Below the pieces are notes generated by a model. The model was not told the DNA's origin, made no database searches, and worked only from the letters and a program-made list of their open reading frames with translations. 64,000 nucleotides of DNA from Hyunsoonleella flava (GTDB lineage Bacteria; Bacteroidota; Bacteroidia; Flavobacteriales; Flavobacteriaceae), in NCBI RefSeq assembly GCF_004310325.1, contig NZ_SIRT01000005.1, forward strand, positions 1-64,000, read 5' to 3'. Positions 10,140 through 19,850 of this stretch are shown here, one piece after another. The translations under genes were made by a program, and so were the position numbers. Numbering within the stretch: the stretch's first letter is position 1; every line of letters begins with the position of its first letter.

Positions 10140-10676
10140 TTAATTTAATGTAAATTCTCTTTTTAATTTATCTAGTTTGTTAGAAATACTTGCATCAAAC
10201 TGCTTATCTCCAACTCTTAGGACGAAACCACCAAGAATGCTTTCATCTATAATACTTTCTAATTCTACTGTTTTATTGGTAAGCTCTTTTACCTTAGCTA
10301 AAACTTTTTTCTCTAAATCTTTGGTAAGTGCTACTGCCGTGGTTACTTGAGCAACTTCTTTACCATTGTGCTCATCAAATAACGCGCTATATTTCACGGC
10401 AACGTCATTCAAAATATCAATTCTTTTGTTAGAAATTAAAAGATCGATAAGCCCATTTGTTACTTTATTCACCTTAGGAAATATAGCTAATAATGATGCT
10501 TTTTTTACTTCCGTCTTAATAACGGAGTTGCTCAAAACAGTAGCCAACTCCTCATTTTCTGAGATAGTATTGGCAATAAGCTTCATATCATCATTAACCT
10601 TATCTGCTTTTTTTTCAGAAAGGGCCAAACTCAATACTGCCTTTGCATAACGTATAGCTGCTCTTGTTCCTGCCAT
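10140..10676 (-). CDS. atpH: F1F0 ATP synthase delta subunit
   Basis: Peripheral stalk subunit that joins subunit b to the top of F1. The 178 residues begin AGTRAAIRYAKAVLSLA, the usual start of the helical N-domain, and the C-terminal domain has the conserved ESIIDESILGGFVLRVGDKQFDASI. It is placed between atpF (9-nt gap) and atpA (6-nt gap). Confidence 0.95.
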   Translation of the reverse strand: MAGTRAAIRYAKAVLSLALSEKKADKVNDDMKLIANTISENEELATVLSNSVIKTEVKKASLLAIFPKVNKVTNGLIDLLISNKRIDILNDVAVKYSALFDEHNGKEVAQVTTAVALTKDLEKKVLAKVKELTNKTVELESIIDESILGGFVLRVGDKQFDASISNKLDKLKREFTLN

Positions 10677-10685
10677 AATTCTTTC

Positions 10686-11186
10686 TTAGTTTAAAGTAGC
10701 ATCGTCTAATAGCGACTCCACTAACTTTTCTTGCTTTCCTTTATTTGCTAGTTCTCCTTGAACTACTTTTTCAGCTATGTCAATGGATAAGTTCGCCACT
10801 TGAGCTTTTAAATCGGCAATCGCAGCTTTCTTTTCTGTTTCAATACTCGCTTGAGCTTGAGCAATTAACTTAGCTGCTTCTGCCTGAGCCTCCCCTTTAG
10901 CATCCTCTATCATTTTATTCTTCAAGTCCCTAGCATCCTTTAGCATTGCTTCACGCTCTGCTCTAGCTTCTTTTAATAATTTATTATTATCTGCTTGAAG
11001 ATTTTCCATTTCTAATTTTGCTTTTTCAGCAGAATCCAATGCATTTTTAATACCCTCTTCACGGTCATTTAATGCATTAAGAATTGGTTTCCACGCGAAT
11101 TTTACCAAAAGGAAAATAAGCACAAGGAATAAAACAGTTTGCTTCACAAATAAATCAAGCGAAAAATTTTCTAATAACTGATCCAT
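10686..11186 (-). CDS. atpF: F1F0 ATP synthase subunit b
   Basis: Peripheral stalk. It has one N-terminal membrane helix (residues about 10-30, VKQTVLFLVLIFLLVKFAW) followed by a long charged coiled coil to the end, with no globular domain. The length of 166 residues is normal. It lies between atpE and atpH. Confidence 0.95.
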   Translation of the reverse strand: MDQLLENFSLDLFVKQTVLFLVLIFLLVKFAWKPILNALNDREEGIKNALDSAEKAKLEMENLQADNNKLLKEARAEREAMLKDARDLKNKMIEDAKGEAQAEAAKLIAQAQASIETEKKAAIADLKAQVANLSIDIAEKVVQGELANKGKQEKLVESLLDDATLN

Positions 11187-11268
11187 AATATTTTATAAAT
11201 ACTTTTTACTATTTCTTAAAAAAACCATTTCCTGCAACCAACCGTTGCAGGAAAATGGTGGTGTTCGT

Positions 11269-11499
<231 letters not shown>

Positions 11500-11531
11500 T
11501 TAAATATATATAGTTAAAAAATAAATTCTAC

Positions 11532-12644
11532 TTAATGATGCTCTGGCTCTTCAACCGCCATTCCGATAAATAAAGCTGAAAGCATTGTGAAAATATAAGC
11601 TTGTAAGAAGGCCACCAGAACTTCTATAAGCGTAATAAATAATGATAAAACAAATGATAATAAGGTTGAGCCCACCGCTGTCATCTGCTGCTGCATAGTA
11701 ATACCAATTGCAATAAGACTCATTACTACAATATGTCCTGCTGTTATATTTGCGAATAAACGTACCATCAAGGAAAAAGGCTTAATAATAAGTGTTCCCG
11801 CTAGTTCGATAACTGCTAATAACGGACGCAAGAAATATGGTACCCCAGGCATCCATAATTGGTGACTCCAGAAATGACCATTACTACTAAATAAATAAAC
11901 TACCAAGGTAATTAAAGCTAATGCTGCCGTAACTGCTAACTGGCCTGTTACATTAAAACCAAAAGGTGTTAGCCCAAAGAGGTTTAAAATCCAGATAAAA
12001 AAGAAAACAGTCATCAAATACCCTGTAAACTTTCTGTATTTTGGACCAATATTTGGTTTTGCAATTTCATCACGCACATATAAAACCAATGGTTCTAACA
12101 CACGACCAAAACCAGTAGGTACTTTTTTTGTTTTATATTGTTTTGCCAATCCACCAAACCAAAGCAACATCAATAAGCCTATCAATAAAATTCCAAAAAC
12201 ACTTTTTGTAATTGACAAATCAAAAGGTGTAGATGCATTTACTGGATGGTGTTCATCATCAAACTTAACCTCAGTTGCACCTTCTTCCAGTTCATAAATC
12301 TTACCATGTAATCTTACAAACTTGCTGCCGCCTTTTTCTACTATTTCTTTTCCATTATCATCATGATGAAACGCAGAAGACATAAATGCAGTCAAACCGT
12401 TTTCTCCCCACAAAATAACTGGAAGCGGAAAACCTACATGGTGTTCTTCACCGTCAGAGAAATAAGAAAATAGGTGGAAGTCGTGAGAATCCTTAACGTG
12501 ATGTTGAATATATTCGTTAATCTCTTCTGGTGTATTAACAGGATCACCATGACCTTTTTTGTTTTTGTCTCCAGAAGCAAATGCTGTTAACGTAAGAAGT
12601 AAGCCTAGAGTTAAAGACGTAATTGTTTTTGATAATACCTTCAT
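11532..12644 (-). CDS. atpB: F1F0 ATP synthase subunit a with long N-terminal extension
   Basis: Membrane stator that carries the proton half-channels. Residues 1-23 look like a signal peptide. Residues about 24-140 are a charged, His-rich periplasmic extension (EHHVG, HHDDNGKE, DEHHP) typical of Bacteroidota. The membrane domain has the essential Arg in IKPFSLMVRLFANITAGH and the conserved C-terminal QAYIFTMLSALFIG. The length of 370 is normal for the phylum but longer than in E. coli. Confidence 0.96.
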   Translation of the reverse strand: MKVLSKTITSLTLGLLLTLTAFASGDKNKKGHGDPVNTPEEINEYIQHHVKDSHDFHLFSYFSDGEEHHVGFPLPVILWGENGLTAFMSSAFHHDDNGKEIVEKGGSKFVRLHGKIYELEEGATEVKFDDEHHPVNASTPFDLSITKSVFGILLIGLLMLLWFGGLAKQYKTKKVPTGFGRVLEPLVLYVRDEIAKPNIGPKYRKFTGYLMTVFFFIWILNLFGLTPFGFNVTGQLAVTAALALITLVVYLFSSNGHFWSHQLWMPGVPYFLRPLLAVIELAGTLIIKPFSLMVRLFANITAGHIVVMSLIAIGITMQQQMTAVGSTLLSFVLSLFITLIEVLVAFLQAYIFTMLSALFIGMAVEEPEHH

Positions 12645-12727
12645 TCGTTTATAGTTCCTTTATGATCTGAATAATGAGGTCTAAAATTCGGCGCAAAGAT
12701 AGGTATTATTTTTAGACTTAAAAGTCC

Positions 12728-13132
12728 TTACGACTCATTTTTTAAATGAGAATTTTTATTAAGCAATTTCCTTATCAAAATCACTTCAATAATTAAAAAT
12801 AAAATTATGGGAATCAGTAAGTTAACGCTTTCTGTGTTTGTAAATGCATCTGTTTTAAAAATAGGTCTATAGAATATCAAAAAGAATAAAACTAGTTTTA
12901 AAACTACACTAGCCAAATACAAAAAGCCTATTTGATCGTTATATTTTTGCTGATTTGAAAGGTACAATACCGTTGAACATGTGAGTAAGCTAAATGCACC
13001 ATTGAATAAGTAGATAACGTCTAAAGGTACAGGAGATTTATCTGATATAGAAACAAATACATGAACATGTAAGTAATAAATGAAAAGTGAAACTAAAGCA
13101 AGTAAAATACCATATAAACGTATTTGTTTCAT
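12728..13132 (-). CDS. Four-helix membrane protein in the AtpI position
   Basis: A 134-residue protein with four predicted membrane helices and a basic C-terminus. It overlaps the AtpZ-like gene by 4 nt (ATGA) and precedes atpB, the place where atpI (F0 c-ring assembly factor) sits in many bacteria. Similar proteins of Flavobacteriaceae are filed as DUF6168, as far as I recall. An assembly role is inferred from position only. Confidence 0.7.
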   Translation of the reverse strand: MKQIRLYGILLALVSLFIYYLHVHVFVSISDKSPVPLDVIYLFNGAFSLLTCSTVLYLSNQQKYNDQIGFLYLASVVLKLVLFFLIFYRPIFKTDAFTNTESVNLLIPIILFLIIEVILIRKLLNKNSHLKNES

Positions 13133-13365
13133 GAGTCTTTATCCATTCTATTTACACGATAAATAATAAGAAACATAGATGCAAATATGGCCACGAGTGT
13201 TACTGTTGTTTCTAAAAAGGAAGTTTCTAACTTTTTATCCAACCATATCCCTAGCAAATTTCCAAGAAAAATGGTAATGGCCATTTGCAAGCCAATTCCG
13301 GAGAACGTTGCCCAATTTCTAAGCTGTTTTCCCGGTTTCTTCTGGTTTTTTTCTTGCTGGCTCAC
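13129..13365 (-). CDS. AtpZ/AtpI-family F0 assembly protein
   Basis: A 78-residue protein with a basic N-terminus and two membrane helices. The segment GIGLQMAITIFLGNLLGIWLD matches the AtpZ/AtpI family, which helps build the c-ring or import Mg. Its first 47 nt overlap the end of the bactofilin gene in a different frame, an unusually long overlap. Both frames look real: the AtpZ start region keeps the family's basic motif and the bactofilin frame ends in a normal basic tail. Confidence 0.85.
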   Translation of the reverse strand: MSQQEKNQKKPGKQLRNWATFSGIGLQMAITIFLGNLLGIWLDKKLETSFLETTVTLVAIFASMFLIIYRVNRMDKDS

Positions 13366-13744
13366 CGTTTGTCATGGGTTTTACAGTGCCTTTCATTGCA
13401 CACGTTACATTAAATGTAGCTCCTGGCTCAACGGCTAGTTTACCAACTACAACTTCACCTTCAATAAATGCTGAGGATTTTAAGGTTAACGTACCTGACA
13501 AGGACAGTTTACCCGAAAATTTACCTTCAAAATAAGCATCCGTACCTTGTATAGTACCTTTGATAAAACCATCTTTACCAACCACTAGTTTTCCTGAAGT
13601 TTTAATATTACCTTCAACAGTACCGTCTATTCTAAAATCGCCCGGACTATTAAAATCACCAACAATTTTGGTGCCTTGGGCTATGATATTTTGGCTTGAT
13701 TGATTTTCCATTGTTTGTTTGTCTTTTTTGTTTTCTGTAAACAC
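13319..13744 (-). CDS. Bactofilin (polymer-forming cytoskeletal protein)
   Basis: Self-polymerising cytoskeletal protein. Residues about 25-120 form repeated short strands of a right-handed beta-helix (GTKIVGDFNSPGDFRIDGTVEGNIKTSGKLVVG and following). Short disordered tails flank it and there is no transmembrane segment. The length of 141 is typical. It lies between sprE/porW and the ATP synthase genes, a common flavobacterial order. It could help organise the cell pole or gliding machinery, but that is inference. Confidence 0.92.
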   Translation of the reverse strand: MFTENKKDKQTMENQSSQNIIAQGTKIVGDFNSPGDFRIDGTVEGNIKTSGKLVVGKDGFIKGTIQGTDAYFEGKFSGKLSLSGTLTLKSSAFIEGEVVVGKLAVEPGATFNVTCAMKGTVKPMTNGEPARKKPEETGKTA

Positions 13745-13755
13745 AACATTTGGGG

Positions 13756-16320
13756 TTAAGGGTTATTCAAATTTAAGTAGGCATCCAAATTCTTATGAAT
13801 TTGTAGTATCTGATAATTTGCAGATGATACTGCAAAATAGGGCTCTGTTATTTTTTTTACGTCTTTGTCTAGTAATATTTGGTCAAATGTTTTTGCCACC
13901 TGTGCATTTCTTAAACCATGCACCACTACAAAGGTAGTGTTTGTATCATAAACATCTATTGAACTCTTTAATTTATAATACCTTACGTTTTCTAAAACAG
14001 AGTCTAAAGTTGTTTTAAATTCATTTATTTTAACAGTGTTATTTCTATCAAATTTAAATACCACTTTAAATCCACTGGAAATACTATCGTTTACAAATGC
14101 TGCACTTTCTAGTTTAGGTAGCATTTCATTTGCCATTCGTTGCGCTTGTTGTCCCTCAGGTGTATTAGCATAGGTTACGGCAATATAATTTATAGCCTTT
14201 TTGTAAGCATCAAAACCTAGTAATCGTCCTGATGCTGTTGCCTTCAACAATTCAAATTTAGGAACAATAGGATCGCCCTCAAATGCTTGTATATATTCTT
14301 CACTTTGATTGATTACTATTTCATAATCTTGGGAAACGTGAACGTCATACAGTTTTTCATAAAGCGCCAAAGGACTATTTTCATCTTTTAAGGCTACCGA
14401 TTCTGGATTGGTTAAAATAGCAGCATATCTACTTTCAGGATAATTTGAAACAATATCATTCTTAGCTATTGTTGCTTCATCATGTTGCTCCAATAACTCA
14501 TAAATTTTATATAAATTATATTTTGAAGGCAGTATTAAACGCTCTTCTGGATTGCTTTCCAGTAATTCCTTAAACTTATCTTTAGCTAGATTGAACTCCT
14601 TAAATTTTTCCTTGTAAATTAAGCCTAATTGATAATAGGCATAATTCCGATCTTTTGAAATACTATCAATTTCCTTAGCATCAGAAGGTATTCTTGAAAT
14701 ATAAAACTGTGGGTCAAAACGCTCGTCTTCACTGGCACTAGCAGCAATATCTGCTGTGGTTCCTGAATTTCCGCCAGCGGAAGCTCCTTTGTTTGACCAT
14801 CTCCAGTTATCCTCTAAAGGTCTATCTCCCCAAATTTTTAAAAACTCGTTTTTACCAAAGGCTACGGTAGTTGGATTGTAAAAATAAAAGCCTCCACCTT
14901 GGTTAGGCACGCCAGGACCTCCAGCGCCAATATTTCTATTCCCTATTTGATTGCCTACAGTAGCCAATCCATTGTTGCGCTTTAAAGCCTCTTGCTTCTT
15001 TTCTTCCTCCTCAGCCTTATCTTTTAAATCTGCTACAAATTTCTCAAAATAAGCAAGCTTTTCAGCTTCGGGTAAACGCACTAAGCCCAAAATACTATCA
15101 TCCACCTTAGCGACACTTTCATAATAAATGACATCCTCTAAATTATCACGTTTCCGCTTTATGGTTCTGTAGGGTTTAGAATTGAGCTTAAGATTTGCCA
15201 ATGTGCTATCATAATATGCACCGGCATCGGCGTAAAGCCTTTTATCAAAAGTCATATCGCCTAAAATCTCATAATTTCTAGCCTTTAGTTTTTGATCTCG
15301 TGTGTTTGTCCGCAAGGATTTATTAAAGTAGCGAGATGCCAACTCAACCGATTCGCCTTTTAAATGGTGCATTCCTATAACATGATAAATCCTATCCAAA
15401 AATGGACGGTTTTCTCTGTTGGTTTCTAATTCCTCAAGTAATTCAGATAACACTAGCTTGTCTCCATTTTCATAATCAAAATTTTTAACCTTTTCCAAAT
15501 ATGCACTTATCATGTAAATACGTGGTGTTTTTCTATTGAGTTCAATCACCTCGTCAAAAACGATATTCGCACTATCCTTATATCCTAATTCATTATATAA
15601 TTGCCCTTGGATAAAACTATAACGTCCTCGCTCTTCATTACTTTTAGTAGCCTCAGCAGCAACTTCAAGCAAAGTGATAGCTGTATCAATTACTTTGATA
15701 TTTAAATATGCCTGTGCCAACATTGATGTAGCATCTGCTAAATCTTGATCTTCTAAATCCTCTTGCTTTAATAAACGCTTTAGATTTTTTATGGCCAACT
15801 CATCATTTTCTAAACGAATATTGGTTTTCTCTCGCCAAACCTTTGCCTGATTAATCTTATCACTAGCGGGGTATTTGTAGAGAATATAATTGAACGCCTC
15901 AAGCGCAGGCACAAAACGTTGATCGAAGTAACGCGCCTTTCCTAAAAGTAAATACGCCTCATCCATTTGTGGATTGTACTCCTTACTTTCAATATTTATA
16001 CTATGTTTTTGGATGGCCTTAACCGCCTTTTCCTCAGCTCTGGTGAAATTTTCGTTTTTTGACTGTCCAGGAAGAATGACATCCTCATCAATCTGCATGC
16101 GCTCAATAGGCAAAATCTCCCAATAATCATCTTCATAAGTATCGTTAAGGCTAGTTCTGCCTTGGTCTAAAGCATTGTAGCCATTGTAAAGCGCATTATA
16201 TTCCGCAGTAACAGCATGTATATTTCTGCTTAAAAACGTGTTTTTTTTGCGAGAACAACTTGTAATGGCAAGTACGGCAAGTAGAACGTATAATGTAGGT
16301 TTAAAAAATGTTTTCAACAC
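13756..16320 (-). CDS. sprE: SprE/PorW type IX secretion and gliding lipoprotein
   Basis: An 854-residue outer-membrane-associated lipoprotein (lipobox TSCSRK with Cys22) with many TPR repeats at about residues 110-400 and 560-720. The N-terminal RNIHAVTAEYNALYNGYNAL is characteristic of the PorW/SprE family needed for type IX secretion and gliding. The central Gly/Asn-rich stretch (about 445-480) is low complexity. Its place upstream of bactofilin and the atp genes supports the call. The stop lies 11 nt before the bactofilin start. Confidence 0.85.
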   Translation of the reverse strand: MLKTFFKPTLYVLLAVLAITSCSRKKNTFLSRNIHAVTAEYNALYNGYNALDQGRTSLNDTYEDDYWEILPIERMQIDEDVILPGQSKNENFTRAEEKAVKAIQKHSINIESKEYNPQMDEAYLLLGKARYFDQRFVPALEAFNYILYKYPASDKINQAKVWREKTNIRLENDELAIKNLKRLLKQEDLEDQDLADATSMLAQAYLNIKVIDTAITLLEVAAEATKSNEERGRYSFIQGQLYNELGYKDSANIVFDEVIELNRKTPRIYMISAYLEKVKNFDYENGDKLVLSELLEELETNRENRPFLDRIYHVIGMHHLKGESVELASRYFNKSLRTNTRDQKLKARNYEILGDMTFDKRLYADAGAYYDSTLANLKLNSKPYRTIKRKRDNLEDVIYYESVAKVDDSILGLVRLPEAEKLAYFEKFVADLKDKAEEEEKKQEALKRNNGLATVGNQIGNRNIGAGGPGVPNQGGGFYFYNPTTVAFGKNEFLKIWGDRPLEDNWRWSNKGASAGGNSGTTADIAASASEDERFDPQFYISRIPSDAKEIDSISKDRNYAYYQLGLIYKEKFKEFNLAKDKFKELLESNPEERLILPSKYNLYKIYELLEQHDEATIAKNDIVSNYPESRYAAILTNPESVALKDENSPLALYEKLYDVHVSQDYEIVINQSEEYIQAFEGDPIVPKFELLKATASGRLLGFDAYKKAINYIAVTYANTPEGQQAQRMANEMLPKLESAAFVNDSISSGFKVVFKFDRNNTVKINEFKTTLDSVLENVRYYKLKSSIDVYDTNTTFVVVHGLRNAQVAKTFDQILLDKDVKKITEPYFAVSSANYQILQIHKNLDAYLNLNNP

Positions 16321-16576
16321 CCTGTTTTTATTTGTTTTCTAATAACTACAATCTCTTACATTTATTATAGTAAGTGGGTAAAAATAAGCATCTTTTTCGA
16401 TTAATCTATCAAATGACAGATTTTTAGAATAGCTATTCAGGCGCGAAGGTCAAGCTATCGGTTATTAGTTTTTCGTAGAACAATTTATGCAACCGTGCAA
16501 GATATCAATCTCATTGTATAAAACATACGATTTTGTTAGTACGGCTAACAGCAATGAGAAATTCATTAAAAGAATG

Positions 16577-16584
16577 TACTTTTG
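16577..16584 (+). promoter_or_regulatory. Promoter -7 element for the Sua5 gene
   Basis: TACTTTTG fits TAnnTTTG and is followed by GCACC, a common flavobacterial start context. It lies 20 nt before the ATG at 16604. A perfect GTTAG / CTAAC inverted repeat is at 16535-16549, near where the -33 box would be. Confidence 0.55.
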
Positions 16585-16603
16585 CACCGCTTAATTTGTT
16601 TTA

Positions 16604-17563
16604 ATGCCCATCATTTCAAAGGACATATCAAAGGCCGTCGCTCTTTTGAGCAGCGAGGAATTAGTGGCCATACCCACAGAAACGGTGTATGGGTTGGCTG
16701 GTAATATTTACAGTGAAAAAGCGATTAAGTCCATTTTTGAAACTAAGCAGCGCCCGTTTTTTAATCCGCTTATTGTACATATCCCTTCAGTGGGTTATCT
16801 GGACACTATTGTAAGTCAAATTCCTGAAAAAGCAAGACAATTAGCAAATGCTTTTTGGCCAGGACCTTTAACTTTGGTGCTACCAAAAAAAGATACTATT
16901 CCTGATTTGATTACTGCCGGAAAAGATAGCGTCGCAGTCCGGGTTCCAAGCCATCCTGTAACCTTAGAACTTTTAAAACAACTAAAGTTTCCTTTGGCCG
17001 CTCCAAGCGCAAATCCTTTTAATAGAATTAGTCCTACGACTGCGCAACATGTTGAAGAATATTTTGAAGATAAAATAAAAATGGTTTTAGATGGAGGCCC
17101 CTGTAAAAAAGGTATTGAATCTACCATTATAGGTTTTGAAAAAGGTAACCCTATCATTTACCGCTTAGGCTCAATAGCCATTGAAGATATTGAGGCTGTC
17201 GTGGGCAAAACACCAATAAAAAACAAAAAAGAGCAAAATCCTGATGCACCTGGTATGTTAGGTAAACATTACGCGCCTTCAACTAAAACAGTTTTATCTA
17301 GCAATATTTTAAAGGAGATTGAAAATTACGGTGGCATGCGCATTGGTGCTTTAACCTTTCAGTCTAAAATCAACAGTGAGGCAATTTCTTCTCAAATTGT
17401 TTTATCTGAAATAGGCGATATGTCTCAAGCTGCCTCAAATTTATATGATAGCTTACATCAATTGGACAAGTTAGATTTGGACATAATTATTGCTGAAATT
17501 TTTCCGAATCATGGTTTGGGCAAATCTATAAATGATAGACTCCAGCGTGCCGCACATTCTTAA
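16604..17563 (+). CDS. tsaC: Threonylcarbamoyl-AMP synthase (Sua5 type)
   Basis: Makes threonylcarbamoyl-AMP from threonine, bicarbonate and ATP, the first step of t6A37 formation in tRNAs that read ANN codons. The YrdC fold spans about residues 1-205 with IPTETVYGLAGN, KQRPFFNPLIVH and PSANPFNRISPT. The C-terminal Sua5 extension (about 225-319, GMLGKHYAPSTKT) makes it the long form of 319 residues. This matters for the tRNA array in the same window, where some units have U instead of A at position 37. Confidence 0.95.
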   Translation: MPIISKDISKAVALLSSEELVAIPTETVYGLAGNIYSEKAIKSIFETKQRPFFNPLIVHIPSVGYLDTIVSQIPEKARQLANAFWPGPLTLVLPKKDTIPDLITAGKDSVAVRVPSHPVTLELLKQLKFPLAAPSANPFNRISPTTAQHVEEYFEDKIKMVLDGGPCKKGIESTIIGFEKGNPIIYRLGSIAIEDIEAVVGKTPIKNKKEQNPDAPGMLGKHYAPSTKTVLSSNILKEIENYGGMRIGALTFQSKINSEAISSQIVLSEIGDMSQAASNLYDSLHQLDKLDLDIIIAEIFPNHGLGKSINDRLQRAAHS

Positions 17564-17669
17564 TTAAGACATAAACCTTTACAATCATTTCTTTATATCC
17601 TTTTAATGTTAAAGTTAGTAAGGTTTTGGTTAGTTGACCGACCATTACATGAGTAACTATTAAATTATA

Positions 17670-18644
17670 ATGCATTTAAAAAAGTTAATCTTAACCGCAA
17701 TGATGGTTTGTTGTGCATTTATTAATGCTCAAACTTGTTGTTCGGGAGGCATTCCTCTTTCCAACAACATTGGCATGTCCATTGAAGAAAAAGGCACATT
17801 TCAATTAAGTGTCAATTACGATTATAATAATTTGAATACTTTAAACAATGGCACTGAAAATCTAAATGACGATTCTAGGTTGCGCATTACACATTCTGTC
17901 CTACTTAATACAAGTTATGCCATAACAAATTCCCTCTCTATTGAAGCTTTGTTTACCTGGGTTAATCAACGAAGAAAAATTACACAGTTTGGTAATGAAA
18001 ATTTAGATCAAACCTCTGGAATCGGTGATGGATTGGCCCTTTTAAAATATAGTTTTGAAAACCTTATTGGTAAGAATAGTGACATTACACTGGGGTTAGG
18101 TGCTAAAATTCCTTTTGGGTCTTCAACTGAAACTAATACACAAGGCATAACCTTGAATGCCGATTTACAGCCTGGGAGTAATGCTTGGGATGCGATTTAT
18201 TTTATTTCAGCTTCTAAAAACCCCAGCTTTAGACCAACATTAACCATTGCTACAAGACTTATCTACCGCGGTACCGGCACTAACCCATCATATTTTGGAG
18301 ATCAAACTTATAAATTCGGGAATGAGCTTCAGGCATTTTTAACTTTTACTGATCAGTTTTTAGCTTTCAAAACTCTAATAAGCCCCAGTATTTCATTTAA
18401 ATACCGTGATGCCGATTTGGATCAAATTGATGGGTTTGATTTAGATAACACAGGAGGGAACTGGGTATTTCTTATCCCAAATTTTTCAATAAATATCGCA
18501 CCAAATCTTATGTTTCTTACAAGAGCAGAACTTCCAATATATAGTAATGTAGATGGTACACAATTAACACCTACATACAGACTAATGTCTGGGCTTTTAC
18601 TGAAACTAAAACCAAAAGAAAAACTATTCAACATAAAACAATAG
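17670..18644 (+). CDS. Predicted outer-membrane beta-barrel protein
   Basis: A 324-residue protein with a signal peptide (1-20, ending at INAQ). Mature sequence starts with a CCSGG motif and goes on as alternating beta-strands (FQLSVNYDYNN, LLNTSYAIT, SIEALFTWV, TLGLGAKIPFG), the pattern of a transporter-like beta-barrel. Two nucleotides separate it from the DUF3179 lipoprotein gene downstream, so they form a pair. The substrate is unknown. Confidence 0.75.
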   Translation: MHLKKLILTAMMVCCAFINAQTCCSGGIPLSNNIGMSIEEKGTFQLSVNYDYNNLNTLNNGTENLNDDSRLRITHSVLLNTSYAITNSLSIEALFTWVNQRRKITQFGNENLDQTSGIGDGLALLKYSFENLIGKNSDITLGLGAKIPFGSSTETNTQGITLNADLQPGSNAWDAIYFISASKNPSFRPTLTIATRLIYRGTGTNPSYFGDQTYKFGNELQAFLTFTDQFLAFKTLISPSISFKYRDADLDQIDGFDLDNTGGNWVFLIPNFSINIAPNLMFLTRAELPIYSNVDGTQLTPTYRLMSGLLLKLKPKEKLFNIKQ

Positions 18645-18646
18645 CT

Positions 18647-19732
18647 ATGAAAACCTATATCATTTACATTTTAATGCTTTTAGCATTTACTGCTTGCAGC
18701 ACAGGAGATTCGGACAATGGTGTTTTGCCACAAGGTGTAAACAACCCCCTTAATCCATCTGATGAAGGACCCGATGAGAATACAAGGGTGGATGGCTCTT
18801 GGTTAATCCCAAAAGATCAAGTTAAAGATGGAGGCCCAGGAAAAGATGGCATCCCCTCTATTGACTTTCCTAAATTTATTTCTGCCGATGAAGCTACTTT
18901 CTTAAGTGATAACGATTTAATCGTCGGTATAATAGATGATGGTATACCAAAAGCTTATCCTCATGAAATTTTAGATTGGCATGAGGTAGTAAATGATAAC
19001 GACATTGCTATAAATTACTGTCCATTAACTGGTACTGCATTTGCTTGGGAAGCCAAAGATGTTGATTTTGGAGTTTCTGGACTGTTGTATAATTCTAATC
19101 TAATAATGTATGATAGAAATACGCAAAGTAATTGGTCTCAATTAAAGTTACAATGTGTTAATGGCAGCGCAATAGGGAATAGGCCCACTTTGCTTAAGGT
19201 TATTGAAACCGATTGGAAAACATGGTCTAGAATATACCCTAAAACCGAAGTTTTAAGTTTAAATACTGGATTCCCTAGAGATTATACCACATATCCTTAC
19301 GGCGATTATAAGACAAATCACGATAGACTCATCTTTTCAGTCTCTCCAACAAATGATGCTTTACCAAGCAAGCAGCGTGTGTTTGCTCTTATAAACAGAG
19401 GTTCGTCAAAGGCCTACAAATTTTCGGATTTCACTGATGGAAAAGCGTTTAAGGATAATTTTAGTTTTGCCGATTATGTCATCGTTGGAAATTCATCTTT
19501 AATATATGCTTTTAAACTTTCAGAAAATCTAAAACACCTAAATTTTGAATACAGTCATTCAAATGGTGAAGAATTCTTTAAAGATGATGAAGGCAACGCA
19601 TGGAATATTTTTGGGGAAGCCATTGAAGGCCCTAGAAAAGGTCAGGTTCTTGGAACTGCTAATTCTGTGGTAAGTTTTTGGTTTGCCGTTGCTGCATTTT
19701 ATCCTAATATACAATTATATTCAAATAAATAA
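18647..19732 (+). CDS. DUF3179 lipoprotein
   Basis: A 361-residue predicted lipoprotein (lipobox FTACS, Cys17). The body matches DUF3179: an N-terminal part with DNDLIVGIIDDGIPKAYPHEILDWHEVVND, then INYCPLTGTAFAW with a conserved Cys, and GLLYNSNLIMYDR. The family is widespread in Bacteria and Archaea but its function is not established. It is cotranscribed with the beta-barrel gene before it. Confidence 0.85.
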   Translation: MKTYIIYILMLLAFTACSTGDSDNGVLPQGVNNPLNPSDEGPDENTRVDGSWLIPKDQVKDGGPGKDGIPSIDFPKFISADEATFLSDNDLIVGIIDDGIPKAYPHEILDWHEVVNDNDIAINYCPLTGTAFAWEAKDVDFGVSGLLYNSNLIMYDRNTQSNWSQLKLQCVNGSAIGNRPTLLKVIETDWKTWSRIYPKTEVLSLNTGFPRDYTTYPYGDYKTNHDRLIFSVSPTNDALPSKQRVFALINRGSSKAYKFSDFTDGKAFKDNFSFADYVIVGNSSLIYAFKLSENLKHLNFEYSHSNGEEFFKDDEGNAWNIFGEAIEGPRKGQVLGTANSVVSFWFAVAAFYPNIQLYSNK

Positions 19733-19814
19733 ACGTTGGTTTCTTTTTCATAATTTAAATCTTTTTATCCAAAACTGAAAAGAAAAATCACGTTTTGATG
19801 ACATTTTAACATTA

Positions 19815-19850
19815 TATCGATGCATTGGTAATTAATTAAACCAATCGATA
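19815..19850 (+). promoter_or_regulatory. Inverted repeat reaching the start codon of the next gene
   Basis: TATCG at 19815-19819 and ATTGGT at 19824-19829 pair with ACCAAT at 19840-19845 and CGATA at 19846-19850. Together they form an imperfect hairpin whose 3' arm includes the A of the ATG. It might hide the start site or be an operator. No regulator is known. Confidence 0.35.
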
